NCBI GenBank assembly: GCA_019136325.1
Contig: JAGVUJ010000358.1
Span: 1 to 14,202, forward strand
Length of the DNA: 14,202 nucleotides
Direction of reading: 5' to 3'
DNA from: Deltaproteobacteria bacterium
Lineage (GTDB): Bacteria > Desulfobacterota > Syntrophia > Syntrophales > Smithellaceae
Below are positions 12,763 through 14,202 of this stretch, piece by piece; the stretch's first letter is position 1, and every line of letters begins with the position of its first letter. The notes under the pieces are model-generated. The model worked only from the letters and a program-made list of their open reading frames with translations. It had not been told where the DNA came from and searched no databases. The position numbers and the translations under genes were made by a program.

Positions 12763-14202
12763 ATGAAAGTTCTTGTCATAAACAGCGGCAGTTCATCGTT
12801 AAAATATGAACTTTTCGATCTCGACACCGAAAAATCGCTCATGAGCGGCGCGGTATCGCGCATCGGCGCGGAAGAGGCGGATCATGCCTGCGCCTGCGGC
12901 GACAAAAAACATCTGATGAAAATTGAAGCGCCGGATCACCGGGCCGCGCTGGACTTTGTCCTGAAGGCGATCACCGGTATGCCGGATACGCCGGTCAAGA
13001 CTCTGAGCGAAATCAGCGCCGTGGCGCATCGCATCGGTCACGGCGGTTCACTGTATCGCGGCCCCGTGGTCATTGATCAGAACGTGATTGACGAAATCCG
13101 GCGGCTCATTCCCCTCATGCCGCTGCATCATCCCGCCATGCTGGCCGGCATCGAGGCCTGCCAAAAGGCACTGCCGGATGTCCCGCATGTGGCCGTTTTC
13201 GACACCTCGTTTCACAGCGCCATTCCGGATGAAGCCGCAATTTACGGCCTGCCGCATGAATTTTTTACCGCCGGCGTAAGGAAATTCGGCTTTCACGGAA
13301 ACTCGCATGAATATGTCGCCTCAAAGGCTGCCGAGTACCTGGAGACCCCGATGAGACGTCTGAATCTCATTTCCTGCCACCTCGGCAACGGGGCCAGCGT
13401 CTGCGCCATTCAGCGGGGACATTCCATCGATACCAGCATGGGCTTCAGTCCGCTGGAGGGGTTGATCATGGGAACGCGCGTCGGCGATCTTGATCCGGGC
13501 GTCATCCCCTATCTGATGCGGCAACACCATCTGGGCCTCGATGAACTGGACAAAATATTAAACAATCAGAGTGGCCTGCTGGGCATTTCCGGCGTGAGTT
13601 CCGATATGCGGGAAATTATTGCCGCCGCGGATGCCGACAACGCCCACGCGCTTCTGGCCATTAAAGCCTTCTGTTACCGCATTAAGAAATACATCGGGGC
13701 CTATCACGGCGTTCTGGGCGGAGCCGACGCGCTGATTTTCACCGGCGGTATCGGTGAGAACAACCGCAGCATCCGTTCCCGCTGTGTGCAGGGGTTGGAA
13801 AAACTGGGGTTTGCCATCGATAAAGTCCGCAATGACCGTTGCGAAGTCCATGCCGAAAAACCGGTTTGCGATATCAGCGCACGTTACGCGAACACCCAGA
13901 TTCTGGTCATCGCGACGGACGAGGAACTGATGATCGCCAGGCAGTGCGCCCGTGCGCTGGATTATACAAGCTCCATCAAACATCACCTGCTGGCAACGGA
14001 CCGGCGTCCCATCCGCGTTTCGGTCTCCGTGCGCCACGCGCATTTAAGCAAATCGGATGTGGAAGCGCTGTTCGGACCGGGACATGTCCTGACATCCAAA
14101 TCGCCCCTCTACATTGACAGCGAATTTGCCGCCAACGAAACCGTCGATCTCGTCGGGCCCCGCGGCCGGGTCAACAACGTCCGCATCATCGGGCCGGAAC
14201 GA
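12763..14202 (+). CDS. ackA: Acetate kinase fused to PduL-type phosphotransacylase (3' truncated)
   Basis: The frame is open from 12763 to the window end, 480 codons without a stop. Residues 1-400 are a complete acetate/propionate kinase: NSGSSSLKY (7-15), HRIGHGG (89-95, Arg90), FDTSFH (Asp147), GFHGNSHEYV (176-185, His178), HLGNGAS (Asn209), MGTRVGDLDPG (Arg239), GGIGEN (328-333) and ATDEEL (Glu387/388). It would phosphorylate acetate or, in catabolism, make ATP from acetyl- or acyl-phosphate. After a linker, residues about 415-480 read IRVSVSVRHAHLS, ALFGPGHVLTSKSPL, ETVDLVGPRGRVNNVRIIGP. This is the start of a PduL phosphate acyltransferase domain, with His425 and His427 as the expected first zinc ligands. 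The product would carry both steps from acyl-CoA to ATP in one chain. The ATG has GAGGA at 12752-12756. The C-terminal end of PduL is beyond the window. Confidence 0.9.
   Translation, partial: MKVLVINSGSSSLKYELFDLDTEKSLMSGAVSRIGAEEADHACACGDKKHLMKIEAPDHRAALDFVLKAITGMPDTPVKTLSEISAVAHRIGHGGSLYRGPVVIDQNVIDEIRRLIPLMPLHHPAMLAGIEACQKALPDVPHVAVFDTSFHSAIPDEAAIYGLPHEFFTAGVRKFGFHGNSHEYVASKAAEYLETPMRRLNLISCHLGNGASVCAIQRGHSIDTSMGFSPLEGLIMGTRVGDLDPGVIPYLMRQHHLGLDELDKILNNQSGLLGISGVSSDMREIIAAADADNAHALLAIKAFCYRIKKYIGAYHGVLGGADALIFTGGIGENNRSIRSRCVQGLEKLGFAIDKVRNDRCEVHAEKPVCDISARYANTQILVIATDEELMIARQCARALDYTSSIKHHLLATDRRPIRVSVSVRHAHLSKSDVEALFGPGHVLTSKSPLYIDSEFAANETVDLVGPRGRVNNVRIIGPER

Noticed and set aside
4988..14202. 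Bacterial microcompartment locus (GRE plus PduL are common there)
   Set aside because: No shell protein gene in the window; PduL is fused to AckA in a separate transcription unit and the GRE extension looks like SCP2, not an encapsulation peptide. Genes outside the window could still change this.
1..14202. CRISPR array, tRNA/rRNA genes, insertion sequence or phage genes
   Set aside because: No regularly spaced direct repeats, cloverleaf-like segments, transposase/integrase motifs or terminal inverted repeats were seen on reading both strands.

Overview
The window reads like chromosomal DNA of an anaerobic, probably Desulfobacterota/Syntrophia-type bacterium (inference). Support for this is a glycyl radical enzyme (GRE) with its oxygen-sensitive activase, an acetate kinase/PduL route to ATP, a sigma-54 type promoter in front of an ammonium transporter, and a divergent Lgt-like protein of a kind I associate with delta-type proteobacteria. 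No ribosomal or other phylogenetic marker is present, so the taxonomic call is soft. I see no tRNA, rRNA, CRISPR array, transposase or phage gene.

Layout. Bases 1-83 (minus) hold the first codons of an Amt ammonium transporter, preceded by a good -24/-12 promoter. Bases 586-3174 (plus) encode an 862-residue PEP/pyruvate-binding protein: a KaiC-like fold without a Walker A, an ATP-grasp (PPDK_N) core and a conserved C-terminal block, with no phosphohistidine or PEP-binding domain. Convergent to it (3232-4554, minus) is a lipoprotein with NlpC/P60-like Cys and His motifs and its own sigma-70 promoter.

The centre (about 4927-11583, plus) looks like one regulated operon and is the most interesting part. 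It contains a TetR regulator with a palindrome on its own promoter, a 988-residue GRE carrying an N-terminal SCP2 (sterol-carrier/lipid-binding) domain, a cognate radical SAM activase with two ferredoxin-type clusters, an extended SDR resembling 3-beta-HSD/NAD-dependent epimerases, and a classical SDR resembling 3-ketosphinganine reductase. My inference is a pathway in which a hydrophobic substrate (lipid, long-chain acyl or isoprenoid/steroid-like) is held by the SCP2 domain, undergoes radical chemistry at a GCVEP-type active site (dehydration or C-X/C-C lysis), and has its alcohol/ketone groups adjusted by the two NAD(P)-dependent reductases. The substrate is unknown.

The right part holds a minus-strand Lgt-like membrane protein in which several residues important in E. 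coli Lgt are replaced. Divergent from it, behind a near-consensus sigma-70 promoter, is an acetate kinase whose frame continues without a stop into the start of a PduL-type phosphotransacylase domain. That is an apparent AckA-PduL fusion, cut by the window edge.
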